Shown here in pieces: positions 10,301 through 20,708 of a stretch of 64,000 bases of DNA. This DNA comes from Ectocarpus siliculosus (lineage: Eukaryota; Sar; Phaeophyceae; Ectocarpales; Ectocarpaceae): contig FN649729.1 of the NCBI GenBank assembly GCA_000310025.1, forward strand, positions 2,209,316 through 2,273,315. The letters are read 5' to 3'. How positions within the stretch are numbered: position 1 is the first letter of the stretch; the number at the start of each line of letters is the position of its first letter. Below the pieces are notes generated by a model. That model did not search any database, was not told the origin of the DNA, and saw only the letters and a list, made by a program, of their open reading frames with translations. Both the position numbers and the translations under genes were made by a program.

Positions 10301-13002
10301 TCTGTATGTTGTTTCTGGGTGTGCCTTTGGCTGGGGTGTTCGTCGCGTCCCGTGTGTTCATGTGCGCGTGATTCATGTTTTGCGAGTAGGTGAGGTTGTG
10401 CTGGAAGGGCGTTCATGGTACGTATGCATTGCGTGCGCGTGTTGTCTGGTTGGTTGTGCCTTGCATTGGTTTGGTGCATTCCCCGAGGGGCGCGCGAGTG
10501 GGGAGGTGGTGACGGAGGAAGGCAGACAGTACGGAAAATACGGACAAGAGAATTCGAGGCGGTTGAGAGAGAAAAAGCTGTGGTACTAAGCAGTACAATA
10601 TGGAGGTTACGAGGAAAACGGCTTTGACTTTGATGTGTCGCCTGTTTCCCATTCCCGGAAGCGACGGGCGTGCCCAGAGTCCAGGAAGAACCGCGTCATG
10701 ATAACCTTGGTCGACGTAGCTTTCTCTTGCACCGCCCCGGCCCGTCGTTCGCGCGGCCCATGCCCTGTATCCCGTTCGCTGGGCGTGCGTTAGATTTCTC
10801 CGTTGTTAACTCGTTTTCGTCGCTTCTCCCACCTCCACGGCACGCCAAAATGGATCCCTTACGCACCCGTCGTAAAATATCCACATGTGCTTCGGTTACA
10901 CGCTCGACGTACCTCGGTGTCGTCCATTCATCAGCGCGAGACTGATGGATAAATACTTCATCGTGCCTTCCCCCGGATAAATTCATTATCGTGCCTTCCC
11001 CGATTTTGCACGAAATGCGAACAACTGCTCACGAAAACCGGACGGCTGTATGCACCTCTACCTGCACGCGGACCGCTCGCTCACGCTTCTCCAGGGGAAG
11101 CCTTTCTGCAGATGCTGGGTGCACAACGCGTTCGTCAACGTGGACGGCGAGAAGATGTCCAAGTCGAAGGGAAACTTCCTGACGCTCAAGAGCACGCTGG
11201 CCACCGCCCTCGACGTGCGCGCGTTCCGCTACCTCGTGGTGTCGTCGCAGTACCGGACGACCCTCGGGTTCTCCATGAAATCACTTCAGAGTGCCAAGAA
11301 CACTCTCCGGCGCCTTGACAAGCTGCGGGTGAGAGGATGCACACTTGCGGCCCCACAAAGTGTGTGTTTTGCCTGGGGTGGGGGGAGCATGTGTGTCTAC
11401 GCCTGCTCTTTGGTTGAGGAGAATCATGGCAGGATGGTGCGCGAGATGGGCGGGTCGTGTATATGCAGTTGTCCTTGCCGTGGTGAGATCTGCCGCGTGA
11501 TGGCTGACAAATGGCGCAACTACGTGCCTGGTATCAGCCCCCGGAGAGTGCGTCATCCTTGTCTTTGCACGAGCGGCTTGGTACATCGTCTTTTCTACCT
11601 CCCCCGCTCACCTCTGCGTGTCGATTATCCGCGATGCGAAGGTGGCATTAGAAGCTGCTGCAGCAGCCGGGAATGAGGAAGAGCGAGGGGATGCTAGCGA
11701 GGTTTCCCGCGAGTTGCTCGAAGTCGTCCCCAAGAGCCTGGAAGGTTTCGATGCCGGAATGAACGACGACTTGAACACCCCAAGGTAAGTAGCAGTCGTT
11801 CCTGCTCCAGTCATCCGTGGGGTATTTTATGAAATGGATGGATGGGACCGGTCTGTCATGCTTGTTTAGTTCGCAGAGGTTGTGGTTGCCTCCTGGGATG
11901 GCCGTGGGAAATTCCAGGTTGGTGTATTGTGGTTGTAGGGCACGGCGAGGTGAGGGCCGGGAAAGCGCCTCTGTGGGTGTACAATCCCTTGCCTGATTGA
12001 TTCCCGACGGCTCTGGCGTTCGTAATTTTGCACGACGACGTTCCCGTGCGCGCGTCTGCCCCCGGTTACACCTCGCATATTACCAACCAAGAATACAGCA
12101 GCGAGAGCAGCGCGAATAGCGGGTTGATAGCAATCGCGGTGTTGCCTTTTTGTTACGCGGAAGCCTGACTCGTTCTACCTGTGCCCTCTTTGCGCTCTCT
12201 CTACGATTCAAAAACCTCGACCCGTTTTCAGAGCGGCTGCGTCGCTGTTCGCAGTAGTCAAGGCCGGGGAGAATGCCCTTAAGCGGGTTAGATCTGCCAA
12301 CGCTGACGGTGGCGACACTGCCGCTGCTGGAGGAAGCCCTCCGCAGTCGCTGTTGCCCCAAGTCGACGCCAAGTACTTGCTGGCGGCGCTCGATCGCATG
12401 GATTCCGTGTTCGGCATTTTCTACGAGCCCGCGGGGTACGAAGCCGCGAACACGGGCGGTGATAGCGGGGGCGACGGCAAGGAGGCGGATCTACCGGGGG
12501 AAATGGCGGAACTGCTCGCCAGGCGGCTCGCCGCGCGGGAAAACAAGGACTGGGCGACCGCGGACGCCGTGCGGGACGAGATCAAGGCGCTGGGGTATTC
12601 TGTGAAGGTGAGACAGACACATGACGGAGAGAGACTCCGTGGACTTCATCCCCGCGTGATTCGGGTTGCACGAATCGGCCTACATTTGTTACCTTTCGCA
12701 CTCACTTGTCCTGAGAATCTAGCGTGCGGTTTGGCCTGCACGAAAAGAAGTGTGCCTCGCCGAAATACCAGCTTCGTTGATTTGGAGTCTACTGGAGGTT
12801 CCCTCTACAGAACATTGATACGGAGTTGCCACGTTTATCGATGCCGTTGGTAGTGGGAGATGGTCGTACAAGAGCCTCCTTTAGTACGTTCCTCCGTCCC
12901 CCCCTTCACCCATTCAGTATTGCCCCGTCCCTCCTTTCCGTATCGCCATTCGTCATGGCGCAGGACGTCAAGGGCAAAGATCCGGTGGTGTCGCGGATTT
13001 GA
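7314..13002 (+). CDS. CARS: Cysteinyl-tRNA synthetase (class I), 10 exons
   Basis: Charges tRNA-Cys with cysteine. Exons: 7314-7426, 7628-7738, 8264-8468, 9225-9335, 9720-9806, 10079-10267, 11095-11328, 11642-11784, 12232-12607, 12964-13002; they join to 535 residues, a compact bacterial/organellar-type length. Family signatures in order: [15 protein letters not shown] near the N-terminus; [16 protein letters not shown] with the HIGH-type motif and first zinc Cys (about residues 45-56); [16 protein letters not shown] and HHENE, the other zinc ligands; [11 protein letters not shown], the KMSKS loop (about 290); NDDLNTPR; and the [17 protein letters not shown] anticodon-binding end. ATG 7314 is the first in frame, but the frame stays open upstream, so an N-terminal targeting exon is possible. 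Intron 1 uses a GC donor (see findings). Whether the product is cytosolic, organellar or dual-targeted cannot be told from this. Confidence 0.93.
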
Positions 13003-15289
13003 AGGAGCAGGCCGCTCGATCCGACAATTTTATAGCCTAGCCGTTGCGTCACTGTCTCGGCATTGGTGCTAGGAACCCGTGAGCCTTCCACTTGTCTCTT
13101 TTTGTGACGGCTGTTGTGTTCCCAATTGTTTTTTGCAGGCAGAACATACGAGTGATCGTATGTGCTTTCGATAGAAGACGCTAACTGATTTGCCTACAAC
13201 CTTTGTGGAGTGCAAAGTCGGCGCCCACGAAGCATTGAAAACATTTTACTCGCCCTAGTATAGAAGCGGGGGGGAACTCAGCCCCCAAACGAGGTTAAGA
13301 GAGAAAAGAGACAGCGTATCTCCGTAGTTTCTCTGGGTCTGGGAGAGGGCCGCGGCTTCTTGTAGTCGTCCATGGCACCGGGATAAGGGCAAACCCTGCC
13401 GGCTTTGATACAGAGCACCCTCTTTGGTTATTGTCGCTGTTGACGCGCTGCTTTGCGTACCAGCTTTCACCTACGGTGTAACTTGAACGCAATTATCCGG
13501 AGAACTTGCAGAACACGCCACCATTTCAAGATGAACTTGTGATTGCTCGGTTGCGAGGTGTCAGAATGACCAAGAGCCCGCGAGAGAGGTGCACCACTGG
13601 GGCTATAGACAGGAATGAGGTTTCGAAACTGCAATACGCAGCCTGCATTGGCCGGGTCAACGAACACCCCAGATTCCAGGGCGCGGTGAACTATTCTACT
13701 CCTCCGTACAGTAGTACATGGCCGTGGATCAGTTCGGAGGTACGACTAGCCATGGTCGATGTGCGAAGCCATGGCCACCACGTTTCATATGGACAGCGCC
13801 GGCTCCCTGCCTAAACTGGTGTGTTCACGGCCAAGTAGTTCACGGCACCCTGAAATCTGAGGCCCTGACGTCGATTCCCGCATCATCCAGCTCTTTTCAT
13901 CTGCTTGCAAGAACTGCAGCTCTTCATCTTACGATGGCGACTCTTGCGTCAAGGCGAACGTATCCCTCAATAAGGCCGGCATGCCCCCCTCCTCGTCCAA
14001 TCCTCTACCTCTACATAGCTTCTACAACACCAAAATCCCCTCTCAAGCGTAGTGTAGAACAAGATGACGCCAATGATGGGCCCTCCCAGGGGCCTTCACA
14101 TCCATCCATGGGTGACGAGAGGCGTTGCTGCGCCACGAAAAGAACGCAAGCACCAGGATTCGCTGAAAACCAGGAGTCGACAATGGGCGTTAACTCTGAG
14201 CTGAACAGACAGATAGAATATTACGTTTCCGAACCCATCCGACGACTACACCCGCCGCGGCTCGTCAGAAGACACGCAACGACGACACCCCGCACACGCC
14301 TTACACTCACTGCTAATTAAATGTACCTAAAATGGATCCTGCATGTGTACATGCACAATCCATTGCCTTCCGTGTGAGCACCGTTAAGCACATCAGCATG
14401 GACCATGCCATCTTTCAAAGACACTCTTCCGGCATCCAGCGCCAGCTACTGCTGTTGGATGAACACCCATACAGCCACCACACTCTGACCACACAGCAAG
14501 AATAATATTGTAGAAATTCGAAATTCACCGCCTCCTGAGTTGTTCCGCTGAAAGGCCTCGACCACAAAAATACTCAAAGCAGCAGCAGGAGAGTGTGCAA
14601 TACCAATAACTAAAGAGGTACAAGATCAGCGCGCCTTGACTGGCACCCGCGCTGATGCTTGCGGGACAGGCCAGCAAGTGAAGTGCAACTGTGCAACACC
14701 AGGGGTGCATACGCGCGTACCCCTCTGCGTCCCCTGTCTCTACGAAACCCAAATTTGAAAACCTTGGGGCACCGACACAAGACAGCAAGAAGAGAGAGAG
14801 CTGGTAGCACAAGGGACCATGGCCGGGGGCGCGGCTACTGAGCGAAGCAGCGATTGCTTGAGGTAAGTCAGGCCTCGTAGGGTTGCCGCTATCTCGAATT
14901 AGCACATGCTGTTCTCTCGCCGTGTGTGGTGTTTGTTGGGTCCCCGTGGTGTGTGTTGGATCCCCGACGAAGCTGACAGTCCCGTGCACACTAAAAGCGG
15001 TACAAGCAGCAGTAGCGTTTGGCGTGTTCGTGTTGGCTCGTGTGTGTGCTACTCATGCGTGCATTGCCAGTAGTAGATGAGCAGTGCCTGCCAAAAAGTG
15101 ACGACTGCGTCTCTAGACTATACAACGGTCGGTGGTATGGCCTTTGTTTGGTGAGCACACTGCAGGACGGCAGTACAAAGATGACTGAGAGTATGTATGT
15201 GCTTCTTTTGCCAAGTTTTTTGTTGTTTTATTCCATCGGACAGCCGTAGTCATGCGCTACGTGCACATAGGTACTACAGCAGTAGCTCG
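13003..15289. other. Spacer downstream of cysteinyl-tRNA synthetase, no gene recognised
   Basis: The first few hundred bases are probably 3' UTR. Longer open frames near 13.7-14.3 kb (plus) and 14.5-15.0 kb (minus) match no family and lack supported splice sites. One TACAGCAGTA motif lies at 15275-15284. Confidence 0.5.
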
Positions 15290-15430
15290 CCTACATCTCA
15301 CAGATTACCATGGAGCAAACCGTAGTTACATGTAGTTGTCCATGTATGTCTTTCAGATCACCCTATGGAGCAAACATACAGACCTAAGTCCTTCAGAGCA
15401 CCTCGGGCAAACACGTGTACAACCTACCAA
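15290..15430. repeat. Degenerate outlying units of the 42-bp minisatellite
   Basis: Blocks such as TCTTTCAGATCACC, GGAGCAAACATACAGA and CACCTCGGGCAAACA resemble the units at the far end of the main array (17850-17930). This suggests the two parts were once continuous and the 15.4-16.8 kb block was inserted or amplified between them. Confidence 0.5.
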
Positions 15431-16790
15431 TCACATCTAAACTTTTTTCACTTGAAGATCCACTCGAAATAGTAGCAGAAATTTCTCTCGGGCTCTCACG
15501 TGGCTGCATTTGGGCTCTCTAGAGCGCTGACAGGCCTGCATTTCTCCAATCTTCAGTTTCCCGTTTTCCCGATTTGCCGCTTTTTCCCGCTTTTTTCATC
15601 TCTGTCACGTTTCCACCCTTCCTTTCGCACGCCTCTCACACGGGGCCTTCATCTTCCTCTCTCGGTTGTCACACACACATCCATTCTTCACACATCCAGT
15701 CTGCTTTTGCCCGTTGCTCCCCACTGCTGTTCATCGTTCAACATCCACAACATTCAACTTTCCTTTTTGTTGCTGTTCAGTTCCGAAACTTGACTATTAG
15801 TCTACTTAAATAGTTGATCTGTCAGTCTCGTTCTGAACGGACGGGGTTAAATCGGGAATGCCCGTCCCTTTCATCTGCTGCTGCTCTCAGCCATCTACAC
15901 AATTTCATCACGTTTTACACTAGTCTCTCTGTCTCCCCTCACACACCATCATCAGTCTGTCTCTCCCCTCTCGCATGGCCCAGCACCATCTGTCCTGGGT
16001 CTGTAGGCGCCTCATGTTCCTTTCATTCCACTTCTTCTCTTCGGAACGCTTCTCTTCCGATTTTCCCGGGCGAGGGGCGGGGTTTCTTCTCAGTTCCGAC
16101 AATTGACATACTGTCAGTCAGCTGCTCCACTATTTGAGACGTCGATGGACCCGTTGTGCAAGGGTTATCTACACTGCGGGTTGAAACGTAGGCAAGATGC
16201 GTCGTGGTGTGGCGCCCTCTCAGCTCCTCCGCCAACTGTATGCGTTCGTTCATTACCTACCTTTTCACCCCAGCCTCTGCCTCTTCTTCCACATGTCGAG
16301 GAACAGCTTCTCAGCGCAGGCACCCCCAACCAAGCGCAAGCAGGCAGAAGAGTACATCTCTCTCACCCCTCTCGCGTGTCCCACATAATTGCTGCGCAAC
16401 TATCTTTCTGTCTGTCTCGTTGGAGTTTAATTCCGCTTCTCTTCGGAATGACTCTCTTCGAAATTTCCCTGGCGAGGGGCGGGGTTTCTTCGGAAATATA
16501 CATGAACAACAGCACAGTTCTGAGCGGGGCGGCGAAAGCCGCCAGAGTACGCCCTCTCTCTCTTTCTGCAACAAACCGTTTTTTCTTTTTACTAAGTTGC
16601 TTGCGCTTGTCGCATATCTTGGAATCGATCTACTGAGCGGGGCGGCGAAAGCCGCCAGAGGACCCCTTGTCTCGCTCTCTTTGTGTACTAAGCCGTTTTT
16701 CATTTCTTTTCACTATATTGCTACCACCGCTGGCTAATCGCGGATCTTGGAATCGATCTACTGAGCGAGGCGGCGAGAGCCGCCAGACCA
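15431..16790. repeat. Pyrimidine-rich block with direct repeats and three GNRA hairpins
   Basis: The sequence is strongly T/C-rich on plus. A segment with GGCGAGGGGCGGGGTTTCTT occurs near 16470, and a close copy (GGGCGAGGGGCGGGGTTTC) lies near 16070. A unit of about 113-128 bp, containing ATCTTGGAATCGATCTACTG and a GC-rich hairpin, recurs. The hairpins are GGCGGC-GAAA-GCCGCC at 16528-16543 and 16641-16656, and GGCGGC-GAGA-GCCGCC at 16769-16784. No coding frame is convincing. Confidence 0.7.
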
Positions 16791-16799
16791 CTTTGTATG

Positions 16800-17930
16800 C
16801 ATATGTCTTTCGGATCAACTCGGGAAAACATCGCCCAAATACTGATGCATTTCGGATCAACACGGGAAACATAGCCCAATGACCGACGTATTTCGGACCA
16901 ACCCGGGCAACATAGCCCAGTCAACGATGTCTTTCGGATTAACCCAGGGGAAAACATTGCCGACATACGTAACCAACATATCCTATCTCTTTCGGATCGA
17001 CTAGGGCAACATGGCCCAATCACACAAGTATTTCGGATCAACTCGGGAAATATTGCCCAATCACCTATGTCTTTTGGACCAAATCGGGATGTATGGTCCA
17101 ATCACCGAGGTCTTCGGATCAACGGGTAAACATACCCCAATCGCCGATGTCTCGGATCAACTCGGACAAATATACAGTATTGCCCAATCACCGATGCCAC
17201 TCAGGCAAAGATCGCCCAATCACCGATGTATTTCGGGTCAACTCGGGCAAAATAATCAAATCACCGATGTCACTCGGGCAAACATAACTCAATCACCGAT
17301 GTCTTTAGAATCAACGCGGGAAACATGTCCAATCACCGATGTCTTAACTCGGGTAAACATCGCCCAATCCATGTTGTCTTCGGGGCAAACATAGCCCAAT
17401 CGCCGATGTCACCCGGGCAAACATCGCCCAATCACCGATGTCTTTAGGGTCAACTCGAGAAAAACGACCCGATCACCGATGTCACTCGGGGAAACTTGAC
17501 CAACCACCGATGTTTTTGGATCAACTCGGGAAACTATAGCCCAATCACCGATGGCTTTCGGATCTACCCCGGCAAGCATACCGCAACCAAAACATTTTAT
17601 TAGTTGGGCAAACATTGCCCTATCAATCGCAATCACCGATGACTTCGGAGCAACTCGGGCAAACATAACCGATTTGCCGATGTTACTCGGGCAAACATGT
17701 CCCAATCACCCATGTGTTCCGGATCAACTCGGGCAATAATAGCCCATTCATCTACACGTGTCTTTCAGATCAACTCGGGCAAACATAGCCCAATCACGGA
17801 TATCGTTCGGATCAGGCAAATATACACCCGTCACCTATGCCCTTAAGATCACCATACAACGAACATACGAAGATCAACTGTGTCCTTCAGATCACCATGG
17901 AACAAACATACACAGATCACTTATGTGCCT
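16800..17930. repeat. 42-bp minisatellite array, roughly 25-28 degenerate units
   Basis: Consensus blocks are TTTCGGATCAACTCGGGCAA, ACATAGCCCAATCACC and GATGTC. Shorter units lack the first block. At 42 bp the unit keeps frame, so runs such as FGSTRANIAQSPMS appear on plus, but stops and frame breaks interrupt them. I read it as non-coding satellite rather than a repeat protein. Confidence 0.9.
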
Positions 17931-18849
17931 GTTGATGCCACCCGAGTCTGGTAAGGTGTACCCATTAGGTCGAATGGCTGATTATTGTTATGTTTGTGTA
18001 TTATCGGTTGCCATCCGCCCCCGAGGGCGAGGGCCTTCCACCCACCAGGGCACGGAAGGGGAAATGAAGGCCAGAGAGAGAAGGAGGAGTGAACCTCACA
18101 CGGCTCACAGCTCACACACAACGAACGTAAAACACGCTCTCAAGTCGAACAGCCTAATAGAGCCAGTAAGCTCCCATCCGATACGATCTCGTCACTTCTG
18201 GAGAGACACACCGACAGAACCTTGTCCTACAAGTTAAAGTGGACACGCCCTTCGAACGATCTACACTGTAGCTAGTGTAACTGTAGGGATCTATCTGCTC
18301 TGTCCTACGCGTGTGGGCAAGGGCACTACACAGCACGTGGCGCAAGAAGTATGTCTTTGCTGCTCTCTGAATAGTAGGGCAACGGAAAAACAGTTCTGGA
18401 AGGTGCATGTGCATTTAGGTTTCTACTGACAAAAAAAAAGTGGTCATGTGGTTCGAGTCCCATCTCCGCCAATACCGGTGGTCTCAGACGCTGCATGCCC
18501 CTCGCCAGCGTTGAACAATTGACGGTTGATGCACATTTTCCGTAAAAAAACAACAGGGGCCGGCCGTGGGGGGGACTCGAACACGCGTCCAGATCTTGCG
18601 TCAGTAGCGTACTTTACCTCTTATTTTGGAATGAGGCTGACTCGTATTACCGAGCAAAAAAGGTAAATTGCTATGCAGCATTGTAATGACACAGTGTGCT
18701 TCTGTTTTACGCTTTGGCCGGCCGGCCGTAGCGCACCGTCAGACCCGAAAAAAATGCTTGACCTACGCACTTGAACGATCCGCATACAATCCGACCCATT
18801 TCCGACAAAACACCACCGCAACAGTTGCCGGATTATCGGGGCGGCGACA
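17931..18849. other. Spacer with two tRNA-like B boxes
   Basis: GGTTCGAGTCC at 18450-18460 (plus) and GTTCGAGTCC as reverse complement of 18573-18582 (minus) match the RNA polymerase III B-box consensus. Neither has a full cloverleaf: the T stem at 18446-18464 needs a bulge and no D arm or matching acceptor stem is visible. They may be tRNA pseudogenes or remnants of tRNA-derived SINEs. Confidence 0.35.
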
Positions 18850-19050
18850 ATGCTAGGCGTCTCCGGTTACGGAATGCTCACGAGGGCGCAGACACCTGTG
18901 GCGCAACGAGGTCACCGAGCTTTTTTGTTGGGAGTGTCGGGGATATTCGCTGTCGCCGGAATCGCCAGGGCTGCGTGGCCAGACATCGACCAGGTCGATG
19001 ACCACGGCACCAACACTGCCAGCACCAATGGCAGCGTCGACAGCAGATAG
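18850..19050 (+). CDS. Possible small single-helix membrane protein (66 aa), hypothetical
   Basis: I do not recognise this. From ATG 18850 the frame gives a basic N-terminus (about residues 1-27), one hydrophobic helix (AFLLGVSGIFAVAGIARAAW, about 28-47) and an acidic/Ser-Thr tail, ending at TAG 19048-19050. The single-pass plan with a positive N-side resembles small mitochondrial inner-membrane subunits, but that is a guess. No intron is needed. A chance frame is quite possible, as the opposite strand is also open. Confidence 0.3.
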   Translation: MLGVSGYGMLTRAQTPVAQRGHRAFLLGVSGIFAVAGIARAAWPDIDQVDDHGTNTASTNGSVDSR

Positions 19051-20708
19051 TAGTAGAGGTCGGGGGGCGCATCTGTCATGGACAGCACACAACGGCTAGT
19101 CCATGATTATGCACGTTCCCGGTGCGGTACAACCCAGAGTGTATCACGTGTTCGGGACGCGGCTTGTGGCCGATAATCGTCGGAATTTTGGTGTATATCC
19201 CCGTACGGGATAGCACCCAGGTTGCATGGTCCATGTACCAAGCTTGAGGTGTTGACCCGACGCGTCAGTTCTTCGGCTTCAACGTCTGCCTACCATCAGT
19301 TGCGGTAGACCCTCCATGAAAATGCGTATCATCGGCATCCTACAACGTTGACACTATATTGATGATATTCACAGGGTTGATGCCTTGCGGGACCTACCGC
19401 TTCGTCCCGCGATGTTGGTGCTGCTGTTGAACGATAGTGAAAACTCTAAGTTTGGTAGCGTGCTGTAGGTGGTTGGGGCATGTGGATGAGCCGTCATTGG
19501 AATTTTCCACCAAGGCAGCACCTCTGTGGGAGATGCCAGCGCTTGCGATAGCTACTCTAGGCTAGCGGTATTCAGTTGTAAATATATCATTCGCGCCCGG
19601 GCACCACGCACAAGTAGCCTCGGTGAGCGGGGCCAGCCCAAGCGTAGTCTGGTGGTATGTTCGATGCTTTTTTTTGCAATCTCGAGAGAGGCGGAGGGAA
19701 TAGTCTACTCCCGGGTCCCCCCGCACACCGAAACCATTGGTTGATTGCCGGGAGGTTGTTGCCAGCATACCGGTCTGTTGTTGCGAGAGACAGGACATGA
19801 ATGCTACAGATGATGGTTGGTCAAGAGATACGTGTACGAAGAAATCTAATACATTGAAGGCAAAGTCTCGGCTTCGATGTCAACGAAGTTATGTCGGCCA
19901 TGCCTGGGGGTGCAATACTATGTATCGTCACAAGCCCGCATGGTTGACTCAGGGCGCAGTCCGTGGTTTTTCCCGAGCATTGCGTTGTGTGGGGCACCAC
20001 ATTGTGTGCCCACTGATTTGCCACGGACGTCCGAAAATTCCCTGAGGATTCGCAGTTCGTTTCATCCGTTGTCTCCCATTCGTGCGGTACGAACGAGTAT
20101 CCGTCAACGGGAACCCATCGTAAAGTGGCATTTCACAAACCCAGCGCCTTCTGCGTGCCATTCGACCCCGCTTTCCAGCCCGGACGTTCTTGCTACTTTG
20201 GCGTGATGCCGCTGATGGCGACACATGAGCCCCTCCTAGAAGATTCCAACTGGCCTCTGTTTTCGCTAAACACACTCTTCGTGATCGTAGTATGTCTGAC
20301 GTTGCTTTGTTCAGGTTCAGGCCGGCGTTGCTACTCTTCTTGATGTTGATGCTGCCCGCTTGCTCCTGGTGATCAAGCAACACACACCGCAGAGCAACGG
20401 GACGCAAGTATTTCGCACTTCCAGGGATCTCTATTTACTTTGTTGGATGCCTCATGCGAACGCCAACACATGGTTCATCAAAAGCATCAGAGTTGCTTCG
20501 CCATGAAGTGGACCGCTTCTCGGTGCGTTCAGGCGTTTATGCGATGCCCGCTGGAAAGATCGAGAGCTTCTTCCGTACTCCACGATTTGAAATGAACTGG
20601 CGTTTTGGGGCCAATGCACGACCCGTCACGCCTCTCTGATCTCAATTGAATCAAGTTCCGCCGTCGACGAATTTCGAATGAACATTGGTTTTCGGGCTTG
20701 AGGCTGAT
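19051..20708. other. Spacer 3' of the flippase, no gene recognised
   Basis: Part is probably the flippase 3' UTR. A diverged tandem duplication of about 85 bp is visible at about 20578-20720: TTTGAAATGAACTGGCGTTTT against TTTCGAATGAACATTGGTTTT (both shown in part), and TTGAATCAAGTTCCGCC against CTGATTCAAGTCACGCC. Nothing else stands out. Confidence 0.45.

Noticed and set aside
13718-14320. 200-codon plus-strand frame downstream of the synthetase
   Set aside because: Low-complexity Pro/Arg/Thr-rich composition, no family match, no conserved motif and no supported start.
17011-17394. Open frame through the minisatellite that looks like a 14-residue repeat protein
   Set aside because: It exists only because the unit is 42 bp. 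Units of other lengths break frame, stops bound it, and there is no independent start or splice evidence.
18440-18600. Functional tRNA genes
   Set aside because: Only the B box is present. D arm, anticodon arm and acceptor pairing cannot be drawn on either strand.
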